64,000 bases of DNA from Lachnospira pectinoschiza (GCF_020564355.1 NZ_JAJCRR010000005.1:248001-312000), one strand, 5' to 3'; numbered from the stretch's first letter, positions 8,913 through 18,569 are shown. Notes: generated by a model from the sequence alone, not told the origin. A program made the numbers and translations.

Positions 8913-9188
8913 ATGGCTCGTTCACTTAAAAAAGGACCATTCGCTGATGAAAGCTTACTTAAAAAGGTAGATGCGATGAACGCTTCTAACGATAAGCAGG
9001 TTATTAAGACATGGTCACGCCGTTCAACAATTTTCCCATCATTTGTTGGACATACAATCGCAGTTCATGACGGAAGAAAGCATGTGCCTGTATATGTTAC
9101 AGAGGACATGGTAGGCCATAAGCTCGGTGAGTTCGTTGCAACAAGAACATACAGAGGACATGGCAAAGACGAGAAGAAGAGTAGATAA
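8913..9188 (+). CDS. rpsS: 30S ribosomal protein S19
   Basis: S19 lies in the 30S head with S13 and contacts the A-site side of the bridge. The 91 residues open with [20 protein letters not shown] and keep [25 protein letters not shown] cut over its rRNA-binding face, then [27 protein letters not shown] precedes the ATG. Nothing unusual in length or order. Confidence 0.98.
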   Translation: MARSLKKGPFADESLLKKVDAMNASNDKQVIKTWSRRSTIFPSFVGHTIAVHDGRKHVPVYVTEDMVGHKLGEFVATRTYRGHGKDEKKSR

Positions 9189-9216
9189 TTCAATATTTGA
9201 AAGGAGGTTTTAATCC

Positions 9217-9603
9217 ATGGCAAAAGGACATAGATCCCAGATAAAGAGAGAGAGAAATGCTGTTAAGGATACAAGACCAAGCGCAAAGTTATCTTACGCT
9301 AGAGTATCAGTTCAGAAAGCGTGTTTTGTATTAGATGCGATCAGAGGAAAGAGCGTTGAAGAAGCACTCGCTATCGTAATGTACAATCCAAGATATGCTT
9401 CATCATTATTAGAGAAGTTAATCAAATCAGCAGCAGCAAATGCTGAAAACAATAATGGTATGGACCCAAGTAAGTTATACATTGAAGAGTGCTATGCAAA
9501 CAAAGGACCTACAATGAAGAGAATCCACCCAAGAGCACAGGGTAGAGCTTACAGAATCGAAAAGAGAATGAGCCATATCACAGTAATTCTGAATGAGAGA
9601 TAA
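9217..9603 (+). CDS. rplV: 50S ribosomal protein L22
   Basis: L22 spans the 50S and its long beta hairpin forms, with L4, the narrow part of the exit tunnel. The 128-residue chain shows KLSYARVSVQKACFVLDAIRG at ~25-45 and the hairpin PTMKRIHPRAQGRAYRIEKR near 95-115. AAAGGAGG precedes the ATG. The gap after this gene carries a strong hairpin (listed separately). Confidence 0.97.
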   Translation: MAKGHRSQIKRERNAVKDTRPSAKLSYARVSVQKACFVLDAIRGKSVEEALAIVMYNPRYASSLLEKLIKSAAANAENNNGMDPSKLYIEECYANKGPTMKRIHPRAQGRAYRIEKRMSHITVILNER

Positions 9604-9605
9604 TT

Positions 9606-9654
9606 CGAGGTATCAATGTGTGTTATGTGCTTTGCCGCATAACATACACCCTCG
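9606..9654 (+). promoter_or_regulatory. Hairpin in the rplV-rpsC gap
   Basis: CGAGG (9606-9610) pairs with CCTCG (9650-9654) and encloses TGTTATG (9621-9627) paired with CATAACA (9638-9644). No T tract follows, so it is not an intrinsic terminator. The rpsC Shine-Dalgarno begins about 10 nt after it. Possible processing or regulatory site. Confidence 0.45.
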
Positions 9655-9677
9655 GGTAAAACAGAAAGGAGATTTAC

Positions 9678-10337
9678 ATGGGACAGAAAGTTAATCCTCA
9701 TGGTTTGAGAGTCGGCGTTATCAAAGACTGGGACTCAAAATGGTATGCAGAAGACAACTTCGCAGATAACCTTGTAGAAGATTATAACATCAGAAAATTC
9801 CTCAAGAACAAGTTATATGCAGCAGGAATTTCAAAAATTGAAATAGAGAGAGCTTCAGACAGAGTTAAGATTATCATCCACACAGCTAAACCGGGTGTTG
9901 TTATCGGTAAGGGTGGTGCTGAAATCGAAGCACTTAAGAAGCAGGTTGAAAAGCTTACATCTGCTAAGAGATTAAGCATCGACATCAAGGAAGTAAAAAG
10001 ACCGGATAAAGACGCACAGCTTGTTGCAGAAAATATTGCACAGCAGCTGGAAAACCGTATCTCTTTCAGAAGAGCTATGAAGTCCTGCATGGGCAGAACA
10101 ATGAAGCAGGGTGCTAAGGGTATTAAGACATCTTGTTCAGGTCGTCTTGGCGGTGCTGATATGGCTCGTACAGAGTTCTATAGCGAAGGTACAATTCCTC
10201 TTCAGACACTCCGTGCAGATATCGATTATGGTTTTGCAGAAGCTAACACAACTTATGGTAAAGTTGGTGTTAAGGTATGGATCTATGAAGGTGAGGTACT
10301 TCCAACAAAGACAAACAAGGAAGGGAGCGATAAGTAA
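9678..10337 (+). CDS. rpsC: 30S ribosomal protein S3
   Basis: S3 forms part of the mRNA entry tunnel in the 30S head and has helicase activity with S4 and S5. The 219 residues hold the KH domain ([20 protein letters not shown], with the GKGG loop) at ~65-90 and the C-terminal S3 domain with [21 protein letters not shown] at ~152-172. AAAGGAG precedes the ATG. Its stop overlaps the rplP ATG by one base. Confidence 0.98.
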   Translation: MGQKVNPHGLRVGVIKDWDSKWYAEDNFADNLVEDYNIRKFLKNKLYAAGISKIEIERASDRVKIIIHTAKPGVVIGKGGAEIEALKKQVEKLTSAKRLSIDIKEVKRPDKDAQLVAENIAQQLENRISFRRAMKSCMGRTMKQGAKGIKTSCSGRLGGADMARTEFYSEGTIPLQTLRADIDYGFAEANTTYGKVGVKVWIYEGEVLPTKTNKEGSDK

Positions 10338-10774
10338 TGTTACTACCTAAGAGAGTGAAACATCGTAGACAGTTCCGTGGTTCAATGGCTGGTAAGGCTA
10401 CAAGAGGCAACAAGATTACAAATGGTGAATATGGTATCGTTGCAACAGAACCATGCTGGATTAAGTCAAATCAGATAGAAGCAGCCCGTATTGCTATGAC
10501 ACGTTATATCAAGCGTGGCGGTAAAGTATTTATTAAAATTTTCCCAGATAAGCCGGTAACAGGTAAGCCTATCGGTGTTCGAATGGGTAAAGGTAAAGGT
10601 AACTTGGAGTGCTGGGTAGCAGTAGTTAAACCTGGACGTGTAATGTTTGAAATTTCAGGTGTCCCTGAAGAAACTGCAAGAGAAGCGTTACGTCTTGCAA
10701 CACACAAACTCCCTTGCAAGTGTAAGGTAGTTTCACGTGCAGACTTAGAAGGCGGTGATAACAGTGAAAATTAA
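10337..10774 (+). CDS. rplP: 50S ribosomal protein L16
   Basis: L16 binds near the A-site finger and helps position tRNA. The 145-residue chain begins [20 protein letters not shown] and has [19 protein letters not shown] at ~80-98. The ATG overlaps the rpsC TAA (TAATG) and GGAAGGGAG lies just inside the rpsC end. Its 3' end overlaps the preferred start of rpmC by 11 bp, so three genes are translationally linked. Confidence 0.97.
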   Translation: MLLPKRVKHRRQFRGSMAGKATRGNKITNGEYGIVATEPCWIKSNQIEAARIAMTRYIKRGGKVFIKIFPDKPVTGKPIGVRMGKGKGNLECWVAVVKPGRVMFEISGVPEETAREALRLATHKLPCKCKVVSRADLEGGDNSEN

Positions 10775-10964
10775 TAAATATGTAGAAGATTTAAAGGCAA
10801 AATCAGCTGCAGAATTAAACGAAGAATTAGTAGCTGCTAAAAAGGAACTTTTCAATTTAAGATTTCAGAACGCAACAAATCAGTTGGAAAATACAAGCAG
10901 AATCAAAGAAGTAAGAAAGAATATTGCTAGAATCCAGACTGTAATTGCTCAGAAGAATGCATAA
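10764..10964 (+). CDS. rpmC: 50S ribosomal protein L29, GTG start
   Basis: L29 is a small helical protein at the tunnel exit beside L23. The 66 residues begin [20 protein letters not shown] and contain [20 protein letters not shown], the family core. I choose GTG at 10764 because the sequence before it (AAGGCGGTGAT) nearly matches the full anti-Shine-Dalgarno complement at suitable spacing; another GTG 9 nt upstream would add MIT but lies inside that Shine-Dalgarno. The start lies within the end of rplP. Confidence 0.95.
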   Translation: MKINKYVEDLKAKSAAELNEELVAAKKELFNLRFQNATNQLENTSRIKEVRKNIARIQTVIAQKNA

Positions 10965-10991
10965 TTTATTCCTAAGAAAGGAGAATTGGCT

Positions 10992-11249
10992 GTGGAAGAG
11001 AGAAATTTAAGAAAGACTCGAACAGGCAGAGTTGTAAGCAACAAGATGGATAAGACAATCGTTGTTGCAGTAGAAGACAACGTAAAGCATCCACTTTACA
11101 ATAAAATCGTTAAGAGAACATACAAGTTAAAAGCTCACGATGAAAACAATGAATGTTTAATCGGTGATGTTGTTAAGGTAATGGAAACCAGACCTTTATC
11201 TAAGGATAAGAGATGGAGATTAGTTGAAATTATCAGCAGAGCTAAATAA
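10992..11249 (+). CDS. rpsQ: 30S ribosomal protein S17, non-ATG start
   Basis: S17 binds 16S rRNA helices 7 and 11 early in assembly. The product (85 aa) runs [20 protein letters not shown] and contains [20 protein letters not shown], an OB-fold protein of normal length. No ATG is available. GTG at 10992 is 8 nt after AAAGGAG and is preferred; TTG at 10986 is in frame but only 2 nt from that site. The C-terminal block [17 protein letters not shown] is conserved. Confidence 0.94.
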   Translation: MEERNLRKTRTGRVVSNKMDKTIVVAVEDNVKHPLYNKIVKRTYKLKAHDENNECLIGDVVKVMETRPLSKDKRWRLVEIISRAK

Positions 11250-11297
11250 TTTTAATAAGTTAGAATTAAAATTGATATTACTGAAAGGGGTAGTATT

Positions 11298-11666
11298 ATG
11301 GTACAACAGGAAACCAGACTTAAGGTTGCTGATAACACAGGTGCTAAAGAAATTCTTTGCATCAGAGTTATGGGTGGCTCAACAAGAAGATATGCAAATA
11401 TCGGTGATGTTATTGTCGCTACTGTTAAAGAAGCAACACCAGGCGGCGTTGTTAAAAAGGGCGATGTTGTTAAGGCCGTAGTCGTACGTACTGTAAAGGG
11501 CGCACGCCGTAAAGACGGTTCATATATTAGATTTGATGAAAATGCTGCAGTAATTATTAAAGATGACAAGACTCCTAGAGGAACTCGTATCTTTGGACCA
11601 GTAGCAAGAGAGTTAAGAGATGCACACTTCATGAAGATTGTATCTCTGGCTCCGGAAGTATTATAG
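11298..11666 (+). CDS. rplN: 50S ribosomal protein L14
   Basis: L14 forms an intersubunit bridge and is the docking site of the silencing factor RsfS. The 122-residue product has [20 protein letters not shown] at the N-terminus, the motif [20 protein letters not shown] and the end [19 protein letters not shown] (approximately as in the family). GAAAGGGG precedes the ATG. First gene of what is the spc operon in E. coli; no promoter was seen before it here. Confidence 0.97.
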   Translation: MVQQETRLKVADNTGAKEILCIRVMGGSTRRYANIGDVIVATVKEATPGGVVKKGDVVKAVVVRTVKGARRKDGSYIRFDENAAVIIKDDKTPRGTRIFGPVARELRDAHFMKIVSLAPEVL

Positions 11667-11677
11667 GAGGTGCCACA

Positions 11678-11989
11678 ATGTCAGCTGTAAGAATTAAGAA
11701 GGGCGATACTGTTAAGGTTATCGCAGGAAAAGACAAAGGCAAAGAAGGCAAAGTAATGTCTATCAATGCAAAGAACCATACAGCATTAGTTGAGGGCGTA
11801 AACATGGTAACAAAGCATGCGAAGCCAAGCGCAGCTAATCAGCAGGGTGGAATTCTCCACCAGGAAGCGCCAATCGATATTTCTAATATCATGTATGTCG
11901 TAAAAGGCAAGACAACAAAGATTGGCTACGAATTTAAGGACGGAAAGAAAGTTCGTGTTGCAAAGGCAACTGGCGAAGTTATTGATTAA
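11678..11989 (+). CDS. rplX: 50S ribosomal protein L24
   Basis: L24 is one of two proteins that initiate 50S assembly. The 103 residues carry a KOW motif ([24 protein letters not shown] segment at ~5-24) and the loop [18 protein letters not shown]. The ATG lies 11 bp after rplN with GGAGG between them. No unusual feature. Confidence 0.97.
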   Translation: MSAVRIKKGDTVKVIAGKDKGKEGKVMSINAKNHTALVEGVNMVTKHAKPSAANQQGGILHQEAPIDISNIMYVVKGKTTKIGYEFKDGKKVRVAKATGEVID

Positions 11990-12011
11990 TACAGGAAGGA
12001 GGCAATAAATT

Positions 12012-12551
12012 TTGAGTAGACTTAGAGAGTTATACGATAACGAAATTACAAAGAAGATGACAGAAAAGTTCGGTTACAAGAATCCGATGATGGTTCCGAA
12101 GATCGACAAGATTGTAATCAACATGGGCGTTGGTGAAGCAAAGGAAAATTCAAAGCTTCTCGATGCTGCAGTTAAGGAAATGGAAACAATTTCAGGTCAG
12201 AAAGCAGTTCTTACAAGAGCAAAGAATTCAATTGCTAACTTCAAGTTAAGAGAAGGTCAGGCAATCGGTTGTAAGGTTACACTTCGTGGTGAGAAGATGT
12301 ATGAATTCTTAGACAGACTTGTAAACCTTGCATTACCTCGTGTACGTGACTTCAGAGGCGTAAGCGCTGATTCATTCGACGGCAGAGGAAACTATGCATT
12401 AGGTATCAAAGAGCAGATTATCTTCCCGGAAATCGAATATGATAAGATTGACAAGGTCAGAGGTATGGATGTAATCATTACAACAACCGCTAAGACTGAT
12501 GAAGAAGCTCGTGAATTGTTGAGAATGTTCAACATGCCATTCAAGAAATAA
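12012..12551 (+). CDS. rplE: 50S ribosomal protein L5, TTG start
   Basis: L5 binds 5S rRNA and contacts the P-site tRNA. The 179 residues include [20 protein letters not shown] (~22-41) and [20 protein letters not shown] (~118-138). The codon is TTG, fixed by GGAAGGAGG about 9 nt upstream and by the usual N-terminus [11 protein letters not shown]; no ATG lies near. A weak start codon in a highly expressed operon stands out but is offset by the strong binding site. Confidence 0.96.
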   Translation: MSRLRELYDNEITKKMTEKFGYKNPMMVPKIDKIVINMGVGEAKENSKLLDAAVKEMETISGQKAVLTRAKNSIANFKLREGQAIGCKVTLRGEKMYEFLDRLVNLALPRVRDFRGVSADSFDGRGNYALGIKEQIIFPEIEYDKIDKVRGMDVIITTTAKTDEEARELLRMFNMPFKK

Positions 12552-12569
12552 TAATAGGAGGGAAATTCA

Positions 12570-12755
12570 ATGGCTAAGACTTCAATGAAGATTAAGCAGC
12601 AGAGAGCACCTAAGTTCTCTACAAGAGAGTATTCTCGTTGTAGAATCTGTGGACGTCCACATGCTTATTTAAGAAAATACGGAATCTGCAGAATTTGCTT
12701 CCGTGAATTAGCATACAAAGGTCAGATTCCAGGTGTGAAGAAAGCATCTTGGTAA
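12570..12755 (+). CDS. rpsN: 30S ribosomal protein S14, zinc-binding type
   Basis: S14 is a late-assembly protein of the 30S head. This is the short 61-residue form with two CxxC pairs (CRIC and CRIC at ~24-27 and 40-43), the zinc ribbon typical of Firmicutes; the long zinc-free paralog used under zinc limitation is not in this window. AGGAGGG precedes the ATG. The gene ends with [12 protein letters not shown] 119-bp structured gap follows. Confidence 0.97.
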   Translation: MAKTSMKIKQQRAPKFSTREYSRCRICGRPHAYLRKYGICRICFRELAYKGQIPGVKKASW

Positions 12756-12770
12756 GATGAAAATCGTACA

Positions 12771-12843
12771 GCATTAAAGAGAGATACGGCGTATGCCGTG
12801 TTCCTTTAATGCAAACCATTTAACGTAGTCCTGCAAAGCAGGA
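12771..12843 (+). promoter_or_regulatory. Two hairpins in the rpsN-rpsH gap
   Basis: Hairpin 1 is two-part: GCATTAAAG (12771-12779) with CTTTAATGC (12804-12812), and inside it ACGGC-GTAT-GCCGT (12786-12799). Hairpin 2 is TCCTGC-AAA-GCAGGA (12829-12843). Neither has a T tract. They occupy most of the gap before rpsH. In E. coli S8 represses the spc operon by binding mRNA near rplE; a similar role here is only a hypothesis. Confidence 0.45.
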
Positions 12844-12874
12844 AACCGGTGAATTTTAAGGAGGATATAAAAAA

Positions 12875-13270
12875 ATGACAGATCCAATCGCAGATATGCT
12901 TACAAGAATCCGTAATGCTAACACAGCAAAGCATGATACAGTTGATGTACCATCATCAAAGATGAAGCTTTCCATCGCTAAGATTCTCTTAGACGAAGGT
13001 TATATCAAGGCTTACGAACTCGTTGATAACGGTAACTTCAAGGATATCCATATCACATTAAAGTATGGTAAGGATAAGAACGAAAAGATTATTTCCGGAC
13101 TGAAGAGAATTTCTAAGCCAGGTCTTCGTGTTTACGCAAGCAAGGACGAACTGCCAAAGGTTCTCGGTGGACTCGGTATTGCTATTATTTCAACAAACCA
13201 GGGTGTAGTTACTGACAAGGAAGCTAGAAAGCTTAATGTTGGTGGCGAAGTACTCGCTTTCGTTTGGTAG
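12875..13270 (+). CDS. rpsH: 30S ribosomal protein S8
   Basis: S8 binds helix 21 of 16S rRNA and organises the central domain. The 131 residues begin [20 protein letters not shown] and carry the C-terminal RNA-binding block with [27 protein letters not shown] precedes the ATG with ~10 nt spacing. The structured gap immediately upstream makes this gene a candidate regulatory point in the spc segment. Confidence 0.97.
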   Translation: MTDPIADMLTRIRNANTAKHDTVDVPSSKMKLSIAKILLDEGYIKAYELVDNGNFKDIHITLKYGKDKNEKIISGLKRISKPGLRVYASKDELPKVLGGLGIAIISTNQGVVTDKEARKLNVGGEVLAFVW

Positions 13271-13300
13271 TTTATTCATAAAATTTAGGAGGTGCACGGC

Positions 13301-13843
13301 ATGTCACGTATAGGAAAAATGCCTATCGCTATCCCGGCAGGCGTTACTGTTGAGATTGCAGAAAATAATAAAGTGACTGTAAAAGGTCCTAAGGGAACTC
13401 TTGAAAGAGTTTTACCTTCAGAAATGGACATTAAAATGGAAGGTTCTGAAATCGTTGTTTCAAGACCGAATGACTTAAAGAAAATGAAGTCATTACATGG
13501 ATTAACAAGAACATTAATTAACAACATGGTAATCGGTGTAACAGAAGGTTACGAAAAGAAGCTCGAAGTTAACGGTGTAGGTTACAGAGCTCAGAAGCAG
13601 GGTAAGAAGTTAGTATTATCTTTAGGTTACTCTCATCCGGTTGAAATGGAAGATCCGGAAGGACTTGAAACAGTTCTCGATGGTCAGAACATCATCGTTG
13701 TTAAGGGTATTGATAAAGAAAAAGTTGGCCAGTATGCTGCTGAAATCAGAGCAAAGAGAGCTCCGGAACCTTACAAGGGCAAGGGTATTAAGTATGCTGA
13801 TGAAGTTATCAGACGTAAAGTCGGTAAGACTGGTAAGAAATAA
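13301..13843 (+). CDS. rplF: 50S ribosomal protein L6
   Basis: L6 lies near the sarcin-ricin loop and the factor-binding site. The 180-residue protein has two L6 repeats: [18 protein letters not shown] at the start and the C-terminal [20 protein letters not shown] block. The start is ATG at 13301, 7-8 nt after AGGAGG; a GTG 9 nt upstream is part of that Shine-Dalgarno and is rejected. Confidence 0.97.
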   Translation: MSRIGKMPIAIPAGVTVEIAENNKVTVKGPKGTLERVLPSEMDIKMEGSEIVVSRPNDLKKMKSLHGLTRTLINNMVIGVTEGYEKKLEVNGVGYRAQKQGKKLVLSLGYSHPVEMEDPEGLETVLDGQNIIVVKGIDKEKVGQYAAEIRAKRAPEPYKGKGIKYADEVIRRKVGKTGKK

Positions 13844-13861
13844 TTAAAGGAGTGAACAAAA

Positions 13862-14230
13862 ATGGTTAGTAAGAAGTCAAGAGCAGTAGTTCGTGAAAAT
13901 AAACATAGAAGATTACGTAATCGTTTCAGTGGTACTGCAGCAAGACCACGTTTAGCTGTGTTTAGAAGCAATAATCATATGTACGCTCAGATTATTGACG
14001 ATACAGTTGGAAAGACACTTGTTTCAGCATCTACACTTGATAAGGAAGTTAAGGCTGAATGTGAAAAGACAAATAACGTTGATGCAGCTGCAGTAGTTGG
14101 TACAGTTGTTGCTAAGAGAGCGTTAGAAAAAGGTATCACAACTGTTGTCTATGATAGAGGCGGTTTTGTATATGAAGGAAAAGTAAAAGCATTGGCAGAG
14201 GCAGCTAGAGAAGCTGGCCTTGAATTCTAG
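13862..14230 (+). CDS. rplR: 50S ribosomal protein L18
   Basis: L18 carries 5S rRNA into the 50S together with L5. The 122 residues have a basic N-terminus ([20 protein letters not shown]), the core [24 protein letters not shown] segment at ~33-50, and the C-terminal [27 protein letters not shown] precedes the ATG. Ordinary for Firmicutes. Confidence 0.97.
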   Translation: MVSKKSRAVVRENKHRRLRNRFSGTAARPRLAVFRSNNHMYAQIIDDTVGKTLVSASTLDKEVKAECEKTNNVDAAAVVGTVVAKRALEKGITTVVYDRGGFVYEGKVKALAEAAREAGLEF

Positions 14231-14248
14231 GCAGAAGGGAGATACAGT

Positions 14249-14758
14249 ATGAAACGTACAATAATTGATGCTAGTCAGTTAGAATTAAATGATAATGTAG
14301 TATCAATCAAGCGTGTAACAAAGGTTGTAAAGGGTGGTCGTAACTTCCGTTTTGCAGCACTCGTAGTTGTCGGAGATGGCAACGGACACGTTGGCGCAGG
14401 TGTTGGTAAGGCAGCTGAAATTCCTGAAGCTATCCGCAAGGGAAAAGAAGATGCCATTAAGCATTTAGTAGAGGTTCCAATCGATGAGAACGGTTCAGTT
14501 CCACATGATTTCATCGGTAAATTCGGAGGCGCTACTGTATTATTAAAGAGAGCTCCAGAAGGTACTGGTATTATCGCTGGTGGTCCTGCTCGTTCAGTTC
14601 TTGAACTTGTAGGTATCAAGAATATCCGTACAAAGTCACTCGGCTCTAACAATAAGCAGAACGTTGTTCTTGCAACAATCGCCGGCCTTCAGGCAATGAA
14701 GACACCGGAAGAAGTAGCAAGACTTCGTGGTAAATCTGTAGAAGAAATTTTAGGTTAA
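14249..14758 (+). CDS. rpsE: 30S ribosomal protein S5
   Basis: S5 guards decoding fidelity with S4. The 169-residue chain has the double-stranded RNA-binding domain ([20 protein letters not shown] at ~28-47 and [19 protein letters not shown]) and the C-terminal domain with [27 protein letters not shown] precedes the ATG. A 46-bp gap with a small GC-rich potential stem follows before rpmD. Confidence 0.97.
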   Translation: MKRTIIDASQLELNDNVVSIKRVTKVVKGGRNFRFAALVVVGDGNGHVGAGVGKAAEIPEAIRKGKEDAIKHLVEVPIDENGSVPHDFIGKFGGATVLLKRAPEGTGIIAGGPARSVLELVGIKNIRTKSLGSNNKQNVVLATIAGLQAMKTPEEVARLRGKSVEEILG

Positions 14759-14804
14759 TTGATTGATAGCGCTGCGGGTTTGACGCGGCAGACGGAGGTT
14801 GAAA

Positions 14805-14990
14805 ATGGCTGATAAGAAGTTAAGAATAACTTTAGTAAAGTCACCAATCAGTGCGATTCCGAAGCATAGAAGAACCGTTGAAGCTATGGGACTCAACAAG
14901 ATGCATAAGACAGTTGAACTTCCAGACAACGCTTCAACAAGAGGACAGATTCAGCAGATTGGTTATATGTTAAAGGTAGAAGAAATCTAA
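14805..14990 (+). CDS. rpmD: 50S ribosomal protein L30
   Basis: L30 is a small peripheral 23S-binding protein. The 61 residues start ADKKLRITLVKSPISAIPKH and include TVEAMGLNKMHKTVELPDNA, the family signature. ATG at 14805 follows CGGAGG at good spacing; an in-frame TTG two codons upstream lies in the spacer and is less likely. Present as in most Firmicutes. Confidence 0.96.
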   Translation: MADKKLRITLVKSPISAIPKHRRTVEAMGLNKMHKTVELPDNASTRGQIQQIGYMLKVEEI

Positions 14991-15016
14991 TAAAATTTGA
15001 ATAAGGAGGTGCAATG

Positions 15017-15457
15017 ATGGATTTATCTAATTTAAGACCTGCAGAAGGTTCAGTAAAGAGCGATAATTTCAGAAGAGGTCGTGGACACGGTTCAGGAAAC
15101 GGTAAGACAGCCGGTAAGGGACATAAGGGTCAGAAGGCTCGTTCAGGAGCTCCAAGATTAGGCTTCGAAGGTGGCCAGATGCCATTATACAGAAGAATTC
15201 CTAAGAGAGGTTTCAAGAACAGAAACCGTCTGGAAATCGTAGCAATCAACATCAGTGCATTAGAAAAGTTTGATAATGGTGCTGACGTAACAGTTGATAC
15301 ATTAATCGAATCAGGAATCGTTAAGAATCCTAAGGATGGCGTAAAGATTCTTGGTAACGGCGAACTCACAAAGAAGCTCAACGTAAAGGCTAACGCTTTC
15401 AGTGCTTCAGCAAAGGAAAAGATTGAGGCGCTCGGCGGAACCTGCGAGGTGATCTAA
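15017..15457 (+). CDS. rplO: 50S ribosomal protein L15
   Basis: L15 is a late 50S assembly protein with a long N-terminal tail. The 146 residues begin [20 protein letters not shown] and hold the Gly/Arg/Lys-rich tail [20 protein letters not shown], then [20 protein letters not shown]. Two ATGs in a row exist (15014 and 15017); 15017 is 7-8 nt from AAGGAGG and matches the usual N-terminus. The stop TAA overlaps the secY ATG by one base. Confidence 0.96.
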   Translation: MDLSNLRPAEGSVKSDNFRRGRGHGSGNGKTAGKGHKGQKARSGAPRLGFEGGQMPLYRRIPKRGFKNRNRLEIVAINISALEKFDNGADVTVDTLIESGIVKNPKDGVKILGNGELTKKLNVKANAFSASAKEKIEALGGTCEVI

Positions 15458-16779
15458 TGTTAAAAACACTGGTCAACGCATTCAAGAATAAAGACATTCG
15501 AAAAAAATTGCTTTATACATTAATGATGCTTGTTGTAGTAAGAATAGGAAGCTTGCTTCCTATTCCTGGTGTTGATACGGAATATTTTAGTACGCTTTTG
15601 AGCGATATTACTAGCGGCGACATGAGTTATCTTAATGCGTTTACAGGTGGTTCATTTGAAAAAATGTCCCTGTTCGCATTGAGCATAACACCATACATTA
15701 CTTCTTCCATTATTATGCAGCTTCTTACAATTGCGATTCCAAAGCTGGAAGAAATGCAGAAAGAGGGAGAGGACGGCAGGAAGAAAATTGCTTCCATTAC
15801 AAGATATGTCACACTCGGTCTTGCTTTAGTTGAAAGTATTGCCATGGCTATCGGATTCGGCAGACAGGGACTCATCAAAGACTATAAAGACATGAGTACA
15901 TTGCATTATGTGACATCTATTATTGTAGTTATCGCAGTACTTACGGCTGGTTCTGCTTTACTGATGTGGATTGGTGAAAGCATTACTGAAAATGGTGTTG
16001 GTAATGGTATTTCAATCGTACTTTTGATTAATATCATTTCAGGTATGCCAAGTGACTTTGCAACACTTTACAATACATTTGTAGCATCTAAGACAATTGC
16101 AAGAGGTGTTCTTGCCGCTGCAATTATCTTGGCAATTTTACTTGCTGTAGTAGTTTTAGTTTGCTTTTTACAGGACGGCGAAAGACGAATCCCTGTACAG
16201 TATTCACAGAAGATTACAGGCAGAAGATCAATGGGCGGACAGTCTACCCATATTCCGCTGAAAGTGAATACAGCAGGCGTTATGCCGATTATTTTTGCAT
16301 CATCCCTGATGCAGTTCCCTGTTATTATAGCGCAGCTTTTCTCAAGCACAACACATGAGTGGGCGAAGTACTTAAGCTCATCTTACTGGTGCAGAGTTGC
16401 AGCACCGAAATATTCATTAGGATTACTGTTATATGTTGTATTAATTGTTGTATTTGCATATTTTTATACATCTATTACATTCAATCCGGTGGAAGTTGCT
16501 GACAACATGAAAAAAGCCGGTGGTGTGATTCCTGGTATTACACCGGGTAAATCAACCAGCGAATATTTGAATAACATTTTAAATTACATTGTATTTATTG
16601 GTGCAATCGGTCTGATGATTATTGCATTAATTCCAATTTTGTGTTCCGGTTTCTTTAATGCCAGCGTATCGTTTGGCGGAACATCTATCATCATTATTGT
16701 TGGTGTTGTTCTTGAAACTTTAAAGCAGATTGAAGCACAGATGTGTAATCGTTATTACAAAGGATTTTTAAGCGAATAA
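15457..16779 (+). CDS. secY: Preprotein translocase subunit SecY
   Basis: SecY forms the protein-conducting channel with SecE and SecG; SecA, the motor, is encoded at 50097 in this window. The 440 residues contain about ten membrane segments, the plug-region start RIGSLLPIPGVDTEYF and the cytoplasmic loop with QDGERRIPVQYSQKITGRRS that binds the ribosome or SecA. The ATG overlaps the rplO stop, coupling it to the ribosomal operon, as in nearly all bacteria. Confidence 0.97.
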   Translation: MLKTLVNAFKNKDIRKKLLYTLMMLVVVRIGSLLPIPGVDTEYFSTLLSDITSGDMSYLNAFTGGSFEKMSLFALSITPYITSSIIMQLLTIAIPKLEEMQKEGEDGRKKIASITRYVTLGLALVESIAMAIGFGRQGLIKDYKDMSTLHYVTSIIVVIAVLTAGSALLMWIGESITENGVGNGISIVLLINIISGMPSDFATLYNTFVASKTIARGVLAAAIILAILLAVVVLVCFLQDGERRIPVQYSQKITGRRSMGGQSTHIPLKVNTAGVMPIIFASSLMQFPVIIAQLFSSTTHEWAKYLSSSYWCRVAAPKYSLGLLLYVVLIVVFAYFYTSITFNPVEVADNMKKAGGVIPGITPGKSTSEYLNNILNYIVFIGAIGLMIIALIPILCSGFFNASVSFGGTSIIIIVGVVLETLKQIEAQMCNRYYKGFLSE

Positions 16780-16852
16780 TTAAAACGATATGACTTGCCT
16801 GGTGTATTCGCTGGGCGAGTCGTTTGTCTATATAAGGAAGGGTATGAAAAAA

Positions 16853-17497
16853 ATGAAAATCATTATGTTAGGTGCTCCTGGTGCCGGTAAAGGTACACAG
16901 GCTAAGAAGATTGCTGAGAAATATACAATTCCGCATATTTCTACAGGAGATATTTTCAGAGCAAATATTAAGAACAACACAGAACTCGGACAGAAGGCAA
17001 AGACTTATATGGATAAGGGTGAGCTGGTACCGGACGAACTGGTTGTTGATTTAATTATGGACAGATTCAAAGAAGCAGACTGTGCAAACGGTTATGTATT
17101 AGATGGATTCCCACGTACAATTCCACAGGCAGAAGCACTCGACAAAGCCCTTGCCGCAAATGGTGAAAAAGTGGATTTCGCAATTAATGTTGAAGTTCCG
17201 GACGAAAACATCATCAACAGAATGTCAGGCAGACGTGCATGTGTAGGCTGCGGAGCAACTTACCACATCAAGTACAATCCGACAAAGGTAGAAGGTATCT
17301 GCGATGCCTGCGGCGAAAAGCTGATTTTAAGAGATGATGATAAGCCGGAAACCGTAAAGAACAGACTTTCTGTATATCATGAACAGACACAGCCGTTGAT
17401 CGACTACTATGCAAAGAAGAACGTTTTAGCAGAAGTAGACGGAACAAAGGATATGGAAGATGTATTTAATGATATCGTAACGATATTAGGAAAGTAG
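16853..17497 (+). CDS. adk: Adenylate kinase, long form with zinc-binding LID
   Basis: Converts AMP and ATP to two ADP in the cytoplasm. The 214 residues have the P-loop [10 protein letters not shown] (~7-16), the AMP-site [13 protein letters not shown] and a LID with CVGC and CDAC pairs (four cysteines, C-x2-C-x16-C-x2-C) that bind zinc, as in many Gram-positive enzymes. I start at [10 protein letters not shown] (16853), 10 nt after GGAAGGG; an ATG at 16844 is too close to it. The secY-adk-map order is standard. Confidence 0.97.
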   Translation: MKIIMLGAPGAGKGTQAKKIAEKYTIPHISTGDIFRANIKNNTELGQKAKTYMDKGELVPDELVVDLIMDRFKEADCANGYVLDGFPRTIPQAEALDKALAANGEKVDFAINVEVPDENIINRMSGRRACVGCGATYHIKYNPTKVEGICDACGEKLILRDDDKPETVKNRLSVYHEQTQPLIDYYAKKNVLAEVDGTKDMEDVFNDIVTILGK

Positions 17498-17504
17498 TGA
17501 AGCA

Positions 17505-18263
17505 ATGTCAGTTTCAGTAAAGTCCAACAGGGAAATCGAATTAATGCGGGAAGCAGGAAAGATTCTCGGAACGGTTTTAAATGAACTTTCCAAAGAAATT
17601 AAACCCGGAATGACAACACACCGGATTGACCAGCTTGGCGAGGAAATGATCCGCAGCTACGGCTGCATACCGTCATTTTTAGGCTACGGCGGGTTTCCGG
17701 CATCCATCTGCGTATCCGTGAATGAAGAAGTGGTTCATGGAATTCCATCCAAGAAGCGGATTCTTCACGAGGGAGATATCGTCAGCATGGATGCAGGTGT
17801 TATTTATAAAGGGTATCACTCAGATGCCGCAAGAACAGTCGGCGTCGGAGAGATTAGCAAAGAGGCACAGCAGCTGATTGAAGTTACAAAACAGAGTTTT
17901 TTTACAGGCATTCAGTTTGCAAAAGAAGGCTGTCATTTACATGAAATTTCAAATGCAATTGCTGCATACAATGAAAGCTACGGGTACGGCGTGATCCGTG
18001 ATCTGGTGGGACACGGAATCGGAACAGAACTCCACGAAGACCCGCAGATACCGAATTTCACACAGGAGCGCAGAGGTATTAAGCTTTACGAAGGTATGAC
18101 ACTTGCCATAGAGCCGATGGTTGCGGCAGGCGGATATGCAGTGAAATGGCTTGACGATGACTGGACAGTAGTGACTGCCGATCATTCTTTAGCGGCCCAT
18201 TATGAAAATACAGTGCTTGTTACAAAGAACGGACCGGAGATATTATCTCTGGTAGAAGAATAA
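17505..18263 (+). CDS. map: Methionine aminopeptidase, type I
   Basis: Removes the initiator Met from nascent proteins. The 252 residues show the two-metal site residues in order: DAGVIYKGYHSDAARTVGVG (two Asp), GHGIGTELHEDP (His), AIEPMVAAGG (Glu) and the final Glu near the segment HYENTVLVT. No N-terminal zinc finger extension is present. It begins 7 bp after adk, so the two are co-translated. Shine-Dalgarno is weak (GAAGCA), consistent with coupling. Confidence 0.96.
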   Translation: MSVSVKSNREIELMREAGKILGTVLNELSKEIKPGMTTHRIDQLGEEMIRSYGCIPSFLGYGGFPASICVSVNEEVVHGIPSKKRILHEGDIVSMDAGVIYKGYHSDAARTVGVGEISKEAQQLIEVTKQSFFTGIQFAKEGCHLHEISNAIAAYNESYGYGVIRDLVGHGIGTELHEDPQIPNFTQERRGIKLYEGMTLAIEPMVAAGGYAVKWLDDDWTVVTADHSLAAHYENTVLVTKNGPEILSLVEE

Positions 18264-18287
18264 AATCTTGAATACAGGAGATTTTCT

Positions 18288-18566
18288 ATGAATGAAGAAT
18301 TACAATGGTGTTTTGCAAAATCTCTTGCAGGACATGACAAAGAAACTGTATATATCATAAAAAAGATGGATTCTGAGTATGCATATTTGACGGACGGTAA
18401 GAATAAGCTTATAGACAGCCCGAAGAAAAAGAAAATAAAGCATATTCAGGTTATCAAAAAAAAGGACAGCAATTTAGAGTCAAAGCATAACAATCATATC
18501 AGCATTCAAAATGAAGATATAAAAAAAGCAATTAAACTTTATATTTCCAGCAATAAGGAGGAATGA
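18288..18566 (+). CDS. KOW-domain RNA-binding-like protein between map and infA
   Basis: A 92-residue basic protein. The first ~60 residues (QWCFAKSLAGHDKETVYIIK, then YAYLTDGKNKLIDSPKKKKI) resemble the KOW/L14e-like fold of proteins that Lachnospiraceae genomes carry at exactly this place. The last 30 residues are charged and poorly conserved in appearance. ACAGGAG precedes the ATG, and infA follows after 3 bp, so it belongs to the operon. A role in ribosome assembly or mRNA binding is inferred only from fold and position. Confidence 0.75.
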   Translation: MNEELQWCFAKSLAGHDKETVYIIKKMDSEYAYLTDGKNKLIDSPKKKKIKHIQVIKKKDSNLESKHNNHISIQNEDIKKAIKLYISSNKEE

Positions 18567-18569
18567 CAA

